From positions 80,299,178 through 80,363,177 of the forward strand of contig CM061241.1 of assembly GCA_030848705.1 (NCBI GenBank): a stretch of DNA of 64,000 nt. Reading direction: 5' to 3'. This stretch comes from Heracleum sosnowskyi (Eukaryota; Streptophyta; Magnoliopsida; Apiales; Apiaceae). Position numbers and translations under genes: made by a program. The notes under the pieces are model-generated. The model did not search any database and had not been told where the DNA came from. It saw only the letters and a program-made list of their open reading frames with translations. Positions 45,180 through 55,892 of the stretch are shown piece after piece; the stretch's first letter is position 1; each line of letters opens with the position of its first letter.

Positions 45180-46330
45180 AAAAACCGAAAATCAAAACTT
45201 TCAATGTTTCGGTTATTGTGATGCACATATTGTTTTTAATAGTTATTATTTTATTATGTACGTTTTAATATTTTATTAATTATATTTGTAAAAATATAAA
45301 TAAGCATCTTAAAATAGGTAAACATTTTAAAAAAATTAAAATAGGTTTTGAAATAAATAAGTAAGGGTTGTCGTGATATTTTTGAAAATGAGAGATTTTA
45401 GTAAGAATAAATAGAAAAAACTGAAAAAAGTAATTGCTCGTTATATTTTTAAAAAAATGAATGGATTTTTTTAGGGAAAATAGAAAAATGTGTTTTAATT
45501 ATAAAATGTAATTAGCTAGTTACTATTTTTATATTATTAAATTATTTTTTAATTTATGTTTTAATATTTTATTAATTGTATTTGTTAAAAAGATAGATAG
45601 GCATGTCAAAATATGTAAACTTTTTTAGATAATTAAAAGTATTAAAATAAATTTTAAAATAAATAAGTAAGGGTTACCCATGATATTTTTGGAAAATGAG
45701 AGATTTTAGTAAGGACAAATAGAAAATGTAACATGTTTTAATTGAAAAAGATACTTGCCCGATATTTTTGGAAAATGAGTGAATTTTGTTTAAAAAAAAT
45801 AGAAAAAATGTGTTTTAATTATAAAAGGCAATAAACTAGTTACTATTTTTATATTATTAAATTATTATTATTTATTAAAATAATATTAATAATAAGGACA
45901 AATATAGAAACTAACATGTTTTAATTAAAAAAGGTAACTGCCCGTGTATTTTTAGAAATATTTTAATTATATTAATTGTATTTCTTAAAAAATACGTTAT
46001 CATGTTAAAATATGTAAGCTTTTTTAAATAATTAAAAACATTAAAATATGTTTTAAAATAAATAAGTAAGAGTTGCACCTGATATTTTTGGAAAACAGAG
46101 ATTTTAGTGAGAACAGATATAAAAGATAATATGTTTTAATTTAAAAGTAATTGACCGTGATATTTTTGGAAAAGGAATTGATTTTGTAATAAAAATTATT
46201 TTAATTATAAAAGGCAATCAACTAGGTACTATTTTTATATTATTTTGTTATTTATTAAATATAACAAATGACCGAAAACCGAAAACCAGAACTTTCAATG
46301 TTTCGACTTTAATATTTTAGTATAAATTTA
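45180..46330 (-). mobile_element. Helitron remnants, minus orientation
   Basis: Two 5'-end signatures on the minus strand (CCGAAACATTGAAAGTTTTG ending near 45225, and GTCGAAACATTGAAAGTTC near 46310) bracket seven or eight ~140-bp repeats with the CGTGATATTTTTGGAAAA core. No 3' hairpin end found; heavily decayed. Confidence 0.5.
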
Positions 46331-46656
46331 ATATTTTTCGTTCCCATTAATTTTTTTAGTTTGTAATTTTTTACTCACTTTTGGCTAGTGTTTAATTATA
46401 AGAAAGATATGTGAATGGGTGTACACGGTTGAGGTTGGGCGGGTCAAGAAAATTTAACGACCCAAATCAATTAAATCGGGTTTTTAAATTTTTAAACCAA
46501 CCTATAAAAAATGAAATTTGTAATCCAACCCATTTAATGTGTTTCGGTTTGGATCAGTTCGAGTCGTAGTGATCAGGTTAATAAATATATAAAACATTTT
46601 TTTATTTAACAACTAGTACTAATAATAAACTGAAAATGAAAGTCAAAATAAATCAA

Positions 46657-47710
46657 TCTATTATATATAATAGAACAACTAGGGGGTTGCTTGAGACAAT
46701 TTAATCGGTGTGAAATTACCAAATTACCCCTACTTATTATATTAATGATAAAAAAAGTTGTTTCTAAGGGGAGTCGAACCTAGGGCTGAGCATTCGGCCG
46801 GTTTGGTCCAAAACCGGACCGAACCGAATAGACCGAGAACCGAATTATCATTTTTTTCCGGACCGAACCGAACCGAAATTGTATTTTAGACCGGAACCGA
46901 ACCGAACCGAAATAATGCTATTCGGCTTGGTTCTTTCATAAAAGAACCGAAATTTTTTCAAATAAAAAATTTTTATTTCAAAAAAAGCCAAAAAATATGA
47001 TTTTTTTAAAAAATAAAAATATTAGCTAATGAAATACAAGTATGAATGTAAATATAATAGTTCAAACTTCAAATCTCGAACAAAAAATAAGCCATGCAAA
47101 ATTTTGAATATATGCATACATATAAAATTAATATATTTTATCTATAAAAATTATATAAATAAAAAATAAAAAAAATTCGGTCTATTCGGTTCGGACCAAA
47201 TTTTTTTTGAAAGAACCGAACCGATATTTATTTCGGTCTATTCGGTCCGGACCGAAAAGACCGAATTTTCAGAAAATTAGAACCGAACCGAACCGAAATT
47301 ATACTATTCGGTTCGGTTTTTCGGTTCTGGTTCGGTTCTGCTCAGCCCTAGTCGAACCCTTGACCTCTAAATTAGAGAGGACACTTCTAACCACTATGCT
47401 AGACATCAATTTTGGCTATATCATAAAACTCTTTATTAATATGTGCAAATACTCAATATGTTATATTATATTTTGGTCTCTTCTTGTAATCTACTTGGTA
47501 AGGTAGATAATCTATTTTCACAAGTGCCTTAAAATCATATATTTGACCTTATTAGAGAAAAACTCATGCAAAATAGATATACAAAATGTTATAAATTGAA
47601 ACTGGTCCATTGAAAAAAGAATTATATTAATATTTTTATATTATAAATCATGTTTATTTGCAATAAGTATATATTTGCTCAGATTATATATACTATTAGA
47701 TTACAAATTC
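46657..47710 (+). mobile_element. Helitron 5' part, plus orientation, interrupted by a hAT MITE and a solo LTR
   Basis: Starts TCTATTATATATAATAGAAC + AACTAGGGGG after A (46656). 47359-47710 is homologous, in reverse complement, to 22340-22650 of the minus Helitron. Its 3' end may be the shared CTAG at 51013, since T (51014) would complete an A/T target and the 49462-49580 termini may be internal; or its end is lost. Confidence 0.6.
46781..47350. mobile_element. hAT-type MITE, 570 bp
   Basis: Perfect 11-bp terminal inverted repeats TAGGGCTGAGC/GCTCAGCCCTA with 8-bp target duplications GTCGAACC (46773-46780 and 47351-47358). Subterminal regions are packed with GAACCGAA/TTCGGTTC repeats in opposite orientations; the centre is AT-rich and non-coding. 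The insertion site is the B box of the tRNA-like block of the host Helitron. Confidence 0.92.
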
Positions 47711-49401
47711 TGTTATTCCTAGAACAACGCAACCTAGATTGTAGAAGGGGGGGGGGGGTTGAATACAATCTAGTTAATTTTACAAAACTTTTTCAAACCT
47801 TTTGCAGTATGAATATGTGAGTTGGTAAATTAACTAAGAATTGAAATAAAACCATGAACATATATGAATTCTTCGAGTTAAAAAAGATATGCAGGAGACA
47901 ATCAAACTTTTTAAACTTTTCAGGTGGGTTTTTCTGAAAAAGCCCACATGAGGTGTATATTGAAGAATTATCTAGTTTTGTTTTTCAACAAACTCCAGCT
48001 GCTTACACAGATGATGGAAGAGAGCCTAAATGTTTTACATTCGGCTTTGTGCTCTCTCCACATACATTTCTATGCTACTCCACACAGTCTTATATACATC
48101 GACTGTGTGTTACAAACAAAACCTACAACATAATAAAATATTACATTTTTGGTTCTGCTTGTTCACATGCTCGTATCAGAAACTATCCTATTCGGGAAAT
48201 GCCTTGGCTGGCATCAAAGATAAACTTGTATACTCTCAAATGGTGCTTTCTGACTGAGTGTGCTGCTCTCTTCAAAAATTACTAAGTCCATGCAATTGAC
48301 CTAGCTTCCAAGCCCATGTGACATCTGCATGAAAGAGACATCTCCTCGATAACCTGACTGTCAAGTCACTATCAGCTGAGATAAGTGAACTTGTAGTATT
48401 CAAAATAGGTCTTCATGCTTGTCAAGCTTTTCCTTTGTGTCTAGTTAGAAGTTAAACTTCTAGGTAGTTACCTTAACTCTTATTTATCCATCGAGACATA
48501 AGAGACAATAGATGACTTCACATTTCATTTGAAGGAATTTGAGCCTTCGAATATTTACAATTTTGACTCCCTATTCCATACATCTTTTGCATCGTCATCC
48601 AGCATCTTTTAGTCACGGGTGTGTAATGATGATCTCTGAGACTGTCCTCTATTCAACTTGCTAAAGTAAAGAAACCTCCAAAAGATTCCGTTACAAGATT
48701 TGTTCTCCATGTTGAATGAGATGAACATCAGTAGGCGTATTAATTCCATATCCGTAGACTACCATTTTACGTCAATTATCAGTAGAAAGGTAATCTCAGA
48801 ATATCCATAGAAGTAATATTCCATAACTGTATCCATAGGTGAGACATGACATTCTTGACTACATCCATAGATAGACCATGACCTCCTTAACCGCATCCAT
48901 AGATAAAACATGACATTCTTAGCTGTTTCTGATGATCAACTTTCTTCAACTTTTATCCGTAGATATGATGTCCCCAGCTTTTATCCGTAGATGTGATAAG
49001 TTGTTCCTGGCTTCTATCCGTTAATGAGATAAATGTCCTCATCTTCTATCCGTTGATGGCATATGATGTTTTCAGCTTGTATCCGTAGATGAAATGAGAT
49101 TTCATAGCTTGATCAGTAGAAGGGATACTCTTAGCTTCATCTTTAGATAAAACACCTTGTCATCTTTATTGATTCACCATTACTGAGTTGATTAGGCAGG
49201 CTTACCACTGAAACACTTGGTGCTTGATTAGACGTCCATTGGCTTGCTTATGAAATGCTTCCTAACTTTATGATAGAATATCCTGCAATCATTTGATGTG
49301 GCTTTTAGACCTTGGATAGATGAAGTGCCTTCTAGTTAGCTTCCTGATTTATCAGCTTCTGAGAACTAGCTTTCTGACAATCAACTTCGGTATCAAAATC
49401 A
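47711..49401 (-). repeat. Solo LTR of a copia element, minus orientation, 1691 bp
   Basis: The forward strand runs from TGTTATTCC to ATCAAAATCA and is flanked by AATTC on both sides (47706-47710, 49402-49406), a 5-bp target duplication. Its minus-strand end carries the CAACCCCCC...CTTCTACAAT signature seen in both other copia LTRs (12 G's in a row at about 47748-47759 on +). Between about 48740 and 49150 are some ten imperfect ~35-bp repeats with TATCCGTAGATG. No internal element sequence, so the interior was lost by LTR recombination. ORFs here are chance. Confidence 0.85.
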
Positions 49402-49423
49402 AATTCTTGTCTTGAGCATTTTG

Positions 49424-49469
<46 letters not shown>

Positions 49470-49577
49470 ATAGAGCAACTAGGGGGTTCAATGAGCCAAT
49501 TTATTCAAATTAAATTACCAAAATACCCTTCTAAATTATATTTTATTTATACATGTATTAATTACAATTAATATATA
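49402..49577 (+). mobile_element. Truncated Helitron 5' end upstream of the full one
   Basis: After the AATTC repeat and an (AT)n run (about 49426-49460) comes ATATATAATAGAGCAACTAG + GGGGTTCAATGAGCC, nearly identical over about 115 bp to the next Helitron's start at 49578. The TC start is not visible. Confidence 0.55.
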
Positions 49578-51013
49578 TCTATTATATTATATATATATAA
49601 TAGAGCAACTAGGGGGTTCAATGAGCCAATTTATTCAAGTTAAATTACCAAAATACCCTTCTAAATTATATTTTAATTATACATGTACTAATTACAATTA
49701 ATACTCATCTACTTTAATATGCGTACATTAATTGTGTCCAACTCATTATTGCATATCATTGATATTTATTATTACTTCAATATTTAATATTAACAATTTA
49801 TGACTAGATATTATTTTTTATAGAAAATATTAAAACTTTTAAACATTAAATAAATTGTGACAATGATGATTGATAATTGTTAATTGAAAGAGATTACCAA
49901 CTAATTTAGAGCTTCATTCACTATTGCAAAGTGATGCATATGAAATCTTATTTTTCTAAATTAAAAAAAACAAACTATTGGCCTTATTGCATATTTCGTA
50001 TCTAGGTTCGCTATTTGGTTCATTACATTTATTTGTTTATATAGCAGACGGTTTAAGGAGATCAAAAGTAATTATAGACCAAATAAATGATGATAAAAAT
50101 AATAATGAATATGGCGAGTAGACAATGAATATCAATCAAATAAGGAATTTGGATATGGAAGATGTAATAATAAGGCAATAGGTTTGTTTTTCGAAGTTAG
50201 CAAAATATGATTTGATCTGCATATCAAATCTTATTTTGCTAAATTGAAAGAACGAACTATTGACCTTATTGCATATTTCGTATCCAGGTTCGCTATTTGG
50301 TTCATTACATTTATTTGCTTATATAATAAACAGTTCAGGGAGATGAAAAGTAATTATAGACCAAATAAATGATGATAAAAAATAATGGATATGGTGAGTG
50401 AACAATGAATATCAACCAAATAAGAAATTTGGATACGGAAGATGTAATAATAAGGCTAATAGGTTTGTTTTTTGAAGTTAGCAAAATATGATTTGATCTG
50501 CGTCACTTTACAATAGCCAACGAGAATATTTTGTACCATATCAAATAATTTTTTTTATAAATTTAGTATAGCTTAAACAAAAAGCTAGATATCAAACAAA
50601 TGTTATAGAAATATTGTACGAAATAGTTTTACTAACTACTTCAAACAGGTTAAATACTATTTTGTTTTTTATAAAGTTACACGACGGTTGCAAAATAAGT
50701 TACACTCATTTAAAATAGTTCAATCTCCCGTAATTACAAGACTGCAATCACTTCAAAATTACAGGTCTTACTTATATTGTACGTCGTTATTAGATATAAT
50801 CTTTTTCAATGAAAAAAGATTTCATTCGCAACAAAACCTATAATACATTTCACATGCAGGCATATATTTACATGATTAAATATATATGATCTTTTCTAAC
50901 AAAAACTGATCCCACTTGCAACAAAACATATATTATATTTAATAAATCGACTTTTCATTTTATAATAGAAGAATGGAAAACATACTCGTGCCTCGCACGG
51001 GTTATAAAGCTAG
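49578..51013 (+). mobile_element. Non-autonomous Helitron, 1436 bp
   Basis: Starts TCTATTATATTATATATATA + TAATAGAGCAACTAGGGGG, ends in hairpin CTCGTGC-CTC-GCACGGG, TTATAAAG, CTAG (51010-51013), between A (49577) and T (51014). Same end sequences as the 19719-22824 element. It contains a 283-bp direct repeat (49936-50218 and 50219-50501). Confidence 0.8.
49936..50501 (+). repeat. Two tandem copies of a 283-bp unit inside the Helitron
   Basis: Both copies begin GCATATSAAATCTTATTTT and end GATTTGATCT; over 90% identical by eye. No coding function. Confidence 0.85.
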
Positions 51014-51345
51014 TTAAACATAGCATTACATACCCATCTCAAATAAATCTCAAATATTTAAGTTAATACACACCAAAAAATTGATTAAATACTGAACATG
51101 AACATAGTTTTTATGTTTGAATAGAAACATAAAACTACACTGATGAATCACTCATCAACGTCGATAATGCTGATTTTCTTGGCCTTGCTCTTCTCAGCAT
51201 GGTCCTTCACCTTGTTCTTTTCTGGATTGTCTACAAAATAAAAAAATAAAATGTTTTCAGTTTACCTTGCTAGAAGTAAAATTTGCAAGAAAATTACAAA
51301 TCTGAAAATCACTTGATCTATATGAGTTATTAGATAACAAATACC

Positions 51346-53810
51346 TTATTCAAGAAACTCGTAAGCATGCATTTCATCAATATAGCTGTCCAATTTCAGT
51401 CCCCCTTGCTGACCTTTCAACAAACTTTGAGTACAAACCAATGTCTCCACCATTTTCGGACTCAAAGAACTTCGGAACGGGTCCAAAACACGACCACTAG
51501 TACTTAAGGCATATTCGGAAAGCAACAGTAGAAACCTGAATAACAAGTACATCTCTAGCAATCATTGATAAAATTTTATACCTTTCAGAATTTTCCTTCC
51601 ACCAAATTAAAATATCAAAATAAGAGGTCATAGGATTAAGTGGTTCATCAGTCAAGTAGTGATCAACATCATTCTTCTTTTCAGTAGTATCCATTTTTTG
51701 CTGATGCAAGTAGCTTTCCAGTAGCCTCATCTTATTTGTTTCATTGCAAACATCAGGTGTTTTTTGGCTTTGATGATAGAGACAAAACTAAGTATAATCA
51801 GATAACACAAATATAAAATTCCATCTCCAAGTTTTTTACCAGCTTGCAACTAGCACTCCAGCATAATATAAACTTCTAGAGACTATCTACAAGCCTATTT
51901 ACTGAGTACTTATAGATAATGCCAGAGACTGTATTGTTAAAATGAATTCCCAGAACCATTCTACTGATATTTAAATAACCTTAGCAGACCTATCTACGTA
52001 TTCATATGAACTTCATATTGTTCTAATATTCTATATTATTTAACTCTGCAATTTCTAAAAACTAACACCAGCATAGGCAATCAGTTGCTATAATCCACTA
52101 AGAAAACACCAAATAATGCCAAAAAAAAAAAGTTACCTTGGAGGCTTCGCCATCACCAACATAAGAAGCATACAATCGTTGAAGCAATGACTCCACCTTC
52201 ATCATAATTGTTGCAACCAATTCAACATTATAGATACTTTCGAAACAATACTTCAAATACCTCATCTTGTAGTGTGGATCAAGTACAACAACTATAAACA
52301 ATAAAGGGTTGATGTCCTCTGGATTTCCCCAATATTTATCGTATTTCCGTTTCATGCTCTCAGCCATTGATGATAACAAAGGGTCCCTACTAGAAGCCAG
52401 GTCACTCAAAATAGTATGAACTTCGCATATCTCATGATAAAAATTATTCGAAGTTACATGCAAAGTGCTACTAAATTTAAGTGACTTCATAAAAAGTAAC
52501 TAAAAATTTGACAAAGATAGAAGCAGTTTGCCAATCAGTAGGAATAGGAAGCCCGATCCTCTTCTTTCCTTTTTCTTGTTCCATGAAGTAACTCACAAAT
52601 TTATCATCTTCTTCCTCATACCTTGCAAATGCCTTTTCGAATTTCAAAGCCACGTCTAACATCATATAAGTCGAGTTCCACCTGGTTTGCACATCCAGAA
52701 CCAGCCCTCCCTTGTATTCAATTTTCTCTTTCTCTGCACAGATTCTGAATTTTTGCAACTTTGTTGATGATGACCTAATGTACCTCACACTATTTCTAAT
52801 TGTAGATATCGAATCGTGCATCTCTTTTAGGCCATCATTTACAATCAAATTCACAATGTGAGCTCCACACCTCATATGCATATTCTCGCCACCAAGAACA
52901 ACCCCCTTCCAAGCATTCACCTGTCTTTTAACAAACGCAGCAACGTCTTTATTAGTTGAAGCGTTGTCAAGAGTCACCGTAAGCACCTTTTCTATTTTCC
53001 AACCAAGCAAACAAGTTTCAATTGCCTTACCAATGGTATCGCCTTTGTGATTCGAAATTTGACAAAAAATTATAATCTTTTTTTGCAATTTTCGATAAGA
53101 ATCAACATAATGGGCAGTGAGACACATATACGACATTTGTGTCCTACATGTCCAACAATCACTTGTTAAGCATGCTCTTTGGCCAGTGGTAGTAAGCACT
53201 TCCATCAGCTTTGCCCTCTCTTTAAAATACAAGTGATGTACATCCCTAGCAATGGTTACTTTACTAGGAACAACAAACATAGGTTGTAATTCTTGTACAA
53301 GCTCCTTGAAACCCTCCCCCTCCACAACTTTGAAAGCTTGGTCGTCCTTCACCACAAATTTAGCCAATACATTCCCGCATCTCACATTGTTAAATGTAAC
53401 CGCCAACAAATTCGAAGCTCCACCTTTCTCCTTTTTAAAGCTAAGTAATTGTTGCTTCTTATCCAACACCCTTTCCGGATTTTTCTTGCATTTTTTGAAG
53501 TGAACCCATAAACTGCTAGTGTCATTAGCACTTGGACAAGCATAATTAGCCCTACAATATTTACAAACACATCTGGGATTATTTGGATTTCTATCTTTGA
53601 TTTTAGTGAAATGCTCCCAAACATCAGATGTTCTCGTAGGTTTCTTCTTTTGTGTGAGTGGTTCGTTATCGCCTTCTTTTTTAGGCGAATTAAGCTCGAT
53701 AGTAGTGGTGTTTAGGGTGATATTCGAAGTATTATTTGGGGTGAGTTCATGGTTGTATTTGGGATGAGATTTGGGGTGTTTGGGACGTGATTTGGAGTTG
53801 TATCTTCCAT
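51346..53810 (-). pseudogene. hAT transposase pseudogene (RICESLEEPER/ZBED type)
   Basis: ATG at 53810-53808. A BED zinc finger follows in a shifted frame (TSDVWEHFTKIKDRNPNNP, then CKYC and H...C ligands, about 53640-53490), so a frame slip lies near 53740-53760. The main RNase-H-like transposase body is 53490-52477 (LTSDCWTC, LDNASTNKD, RCGAHIVNL, DVQTRWNSTYMM). A one-base deletion near 52484 moves the frame to 52490-52130 (STLHVTSNNFYHEI, DPHYKMRYL). An intron (donor at about 52137) separates the C-terminal dimerisation region at about 51730-51346, with one more slip near 51523 before STSGRVLDPFRSSLSP. The 5' and 3' ends of the protein are recognisable but three or more shifts make it non-functional. 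A Lys-rich reading frame at 51230-51148 may be a last exon. Confidence 0.85.
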
Positions 53811-54304
53811 TTCAGTGAATTTTCGAAGAGAGCGGCTGTTGCACGGCTAGTTGTTTAGATTCAAGAATATGAGTTTCAGAGATTTAGACTTTTAGGGTTT
53901 AGCAATTTAGGTTATTATTTACGGTTCATGACTACTAATGGGCTTATGTATTGGGCCTACGGTACATGTAAAAGTACATGTATAAGTATAAGTGTAAGTG
54001 TAACTGTAACATATTAACGATCCAATTATCTTATTTTTTTTAATTAAACTTTATTATTTTCAATCAGGTTGGGTTGGTTCGGCTAAAAAAACTCGAAACC
54101 CATACCCAATTCATTAAAATCAGATTTACTATTTTTCAATCCTGTATTAAAAAATTCGGCCTGAATCGGACAAAAAAAAGGTCGATTTGGATCGGATCGG
54201 TCGGTTTTAAAAATCCGTACACCCCCGTAATGCATTGTTACACCGATTCATTTGTGACAAATAGAATAAGTTAACACAATTAGAAGTTACCAGTAATATA
54301 TAAA
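53811..54304. other. hAT subterminal region
   Basis: Leader side of the transposase pseudogene, with a GTACATGTAAAAGTACATG repeat (about 53962-53982), AAGT(A/G)TAAGTGTAA repeats and the candidate hAT end at about 54215-54229. No gene. Confidence 0.4.
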
Positions 54305-54765
54305 CTAGTGTTGATGCCCGCGATGCTGGGCTTAGCAACATATGAATTTAGAAAAAAAAAATCCAAAATAATTAATGTTTTGTTAAATTTTGGAAAAATA
54401 ATTTTGGAGATCAATTAGTGCCGTTGTTAATTAAAACATAATTGTTGTTGTGTAATCTTAGTTACTAATTTTTTTTATACCTTTTTGTATTTTAATGATG
54501 TTTTTTTAACAATTCAATTGTGACGAAATAATTGGGATTTTTTTTTGGAAGTTGGTGGACATCAAAATATCAGTGTACAATCAATTTTGTTTTAATCTTC
54601 ATCATTGATTACTAACTTTATAATGATAATGTTATTTTTTACAATATTAAATTTTTAATTAAAATAATAAATATTTTAGAGTTATAATAGAAAATTCTTC
54701 TAATTTTTTTTCAGGGAAACTTCTAAATAATACTTCTAAATTCTTCTAAATAATACTTCTCGACA

Positions 54766-55320
54766 CCGCCTCCGGCGGCACCTCGATTTCTTTTTAAAAG
54801 AAATCATGACTACGAATAATTACAACTTTTTTTCAGTTAATTACACAACTATCCTCTGCCTTATTGAAATAGTGTTTTTTTATTAATCAATTTATTAAGA
54901 TTCAAGAGTGTATAATTTTTAAACTATACATTCAGTTAATTTTCATTTCAACACACAAAAATATTTGAATATATAAATTATTTACAATATCAAATAATTA
55001 TATTTTAATTTTGTAATTAGATTATATTAATTGAAACTGTGAATGTATAACATTATCAAATATTTTTAGAGTTAACACAAACTCCTCGGCTCCGTCTTTT
55101 GCGGAGCCTCGAACGTTATTTATTCAAAAAAATATTTAAAAAATGTTAAATAAATTTCAAATTTTCACCCAAAGTTATACTAAATTTGAAAAAAAAAACA
55201 AATTCATAGTTGAAACAATTAGTGTAAATAAATAAAAATGATAAAGTTTGTGATCCTAAGTACTACAAAATTACATTATGATTATAAATTAAATCACCTC
55301 AGCTCCGCCTTTGGCAGAGC
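54766..55320 (+). other. Three GC-rich hairpins of similar design in AT-rich DNA
   Basis: CCGCC-TCC-GGCGG (54766-54778), GGCTCCG-TCTTTTG-CGGAGCC (55088-55108) and GCTCCGCC-TTT-GGCAGAGC (55302-55320). The last two are followed at once by CTCGA, the first by CACCTCGA; the second and third are preceded by CCTC. They may be Helitron-type 3' hairpins of decayed tandem ends, but no CTAG follows. Confidence 0.5.
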
Positions 55321-55688
55321 CTCGAGCCCTATACATTTATAATAAAATAAAAGATACTCTACCCATAACAGACAACAGACACTATTATATAGAAGATACT
55401 CTACCCATAACACTTTAATATGGGTTCAAGTTTGTCTAGTTTATCTTACTCAAAATCACAATTATTAAGTACTCAAATAATAATTAACTCAATATACCTG
55501 CAACTTTCAAGTACTCAAATAACGAATAACTCAATACACCTGCAAGTGAATTCGTCAATAATGTAGCATAATAACCAACATGCCAAAAACTCATATATTC
55601 AAGAAATTTCTAGAGTCGATTAACTTCAATTGTCTAATAATATCTTGTAACAACTCAAAATTTAAAGGCTATTACTCAGCTTGTTCAC

Positions 55689-55892
55689 CATGGTATGATT
55701 TTCGTACAGATTGGCTATACTTTTGGATCTGGTATGTTTGAGATGGAGTAAGTCAAAGGTGGAAGTTCATATGGTGCTAGTACTTACGCTGGAGATGGTT
55801 CCCGACAGCCTTCTGAGCTTGAACTTGCACAGGCTTTTCATCAGGGGAAGTACATCGCTGACATTACTAAGAAACTCAAGGGAACTGCTTAA
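55689..55892 (+). pseudogene. Last-exon fragment of an FQR1-like NAD(P)H:quinone oxidoreductase gene
   Basis: After an AG (about 55677-55679) the plus strand reads LVHHGMIFVQIGYTFGSGMF, then an in-frame TAA at 55747-55749 where the family has Lys, then VKGGSSYGASTYAGDGSRQP and ELELAQAFHQGKYIADITKK to the TAA at 55890-55892. This is the C-terminal exon of the flavodoxin-like WrbA/FQR1 family (cytosolic NAD(P)H-dependent quinone reduction with FMN). Intron-like sequence precedes and 3' UTR-like sequence follows, so it was copied as genomic DNA, not as a processed mRNA. No earlier exons recognised. A stop and the missing N-terminus make it a pseudogene. Confidence 0.8.

Larger units (their letters stand above)
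46408..54229 (-). mobile_element. Old hAT element, strongly interrupted (candidate limits)
   Basis: The transposase pseudogene 51346-53810 lies inside. The right end is CCGTACACCCCCG (about 54215-54227), the left end TGGGTGTACACGG (about 46414); these share inverted GGGTGTAC as in hAT termini. Subterminal DNA on both sides is rich in GGTTGGG/GGGTC/CCGAA-type strings. No matching 8-bp target duplication could be read, so the pairing is uncertain. It hosts the insertions between 46657 and 51013. Confidence 0.45.

Noticed and set aside
47924..48285. Three overlapping 69- to 110-codon ORFs
   Set aside because: They lie in the solo LTR and show no domain or codon pattern.
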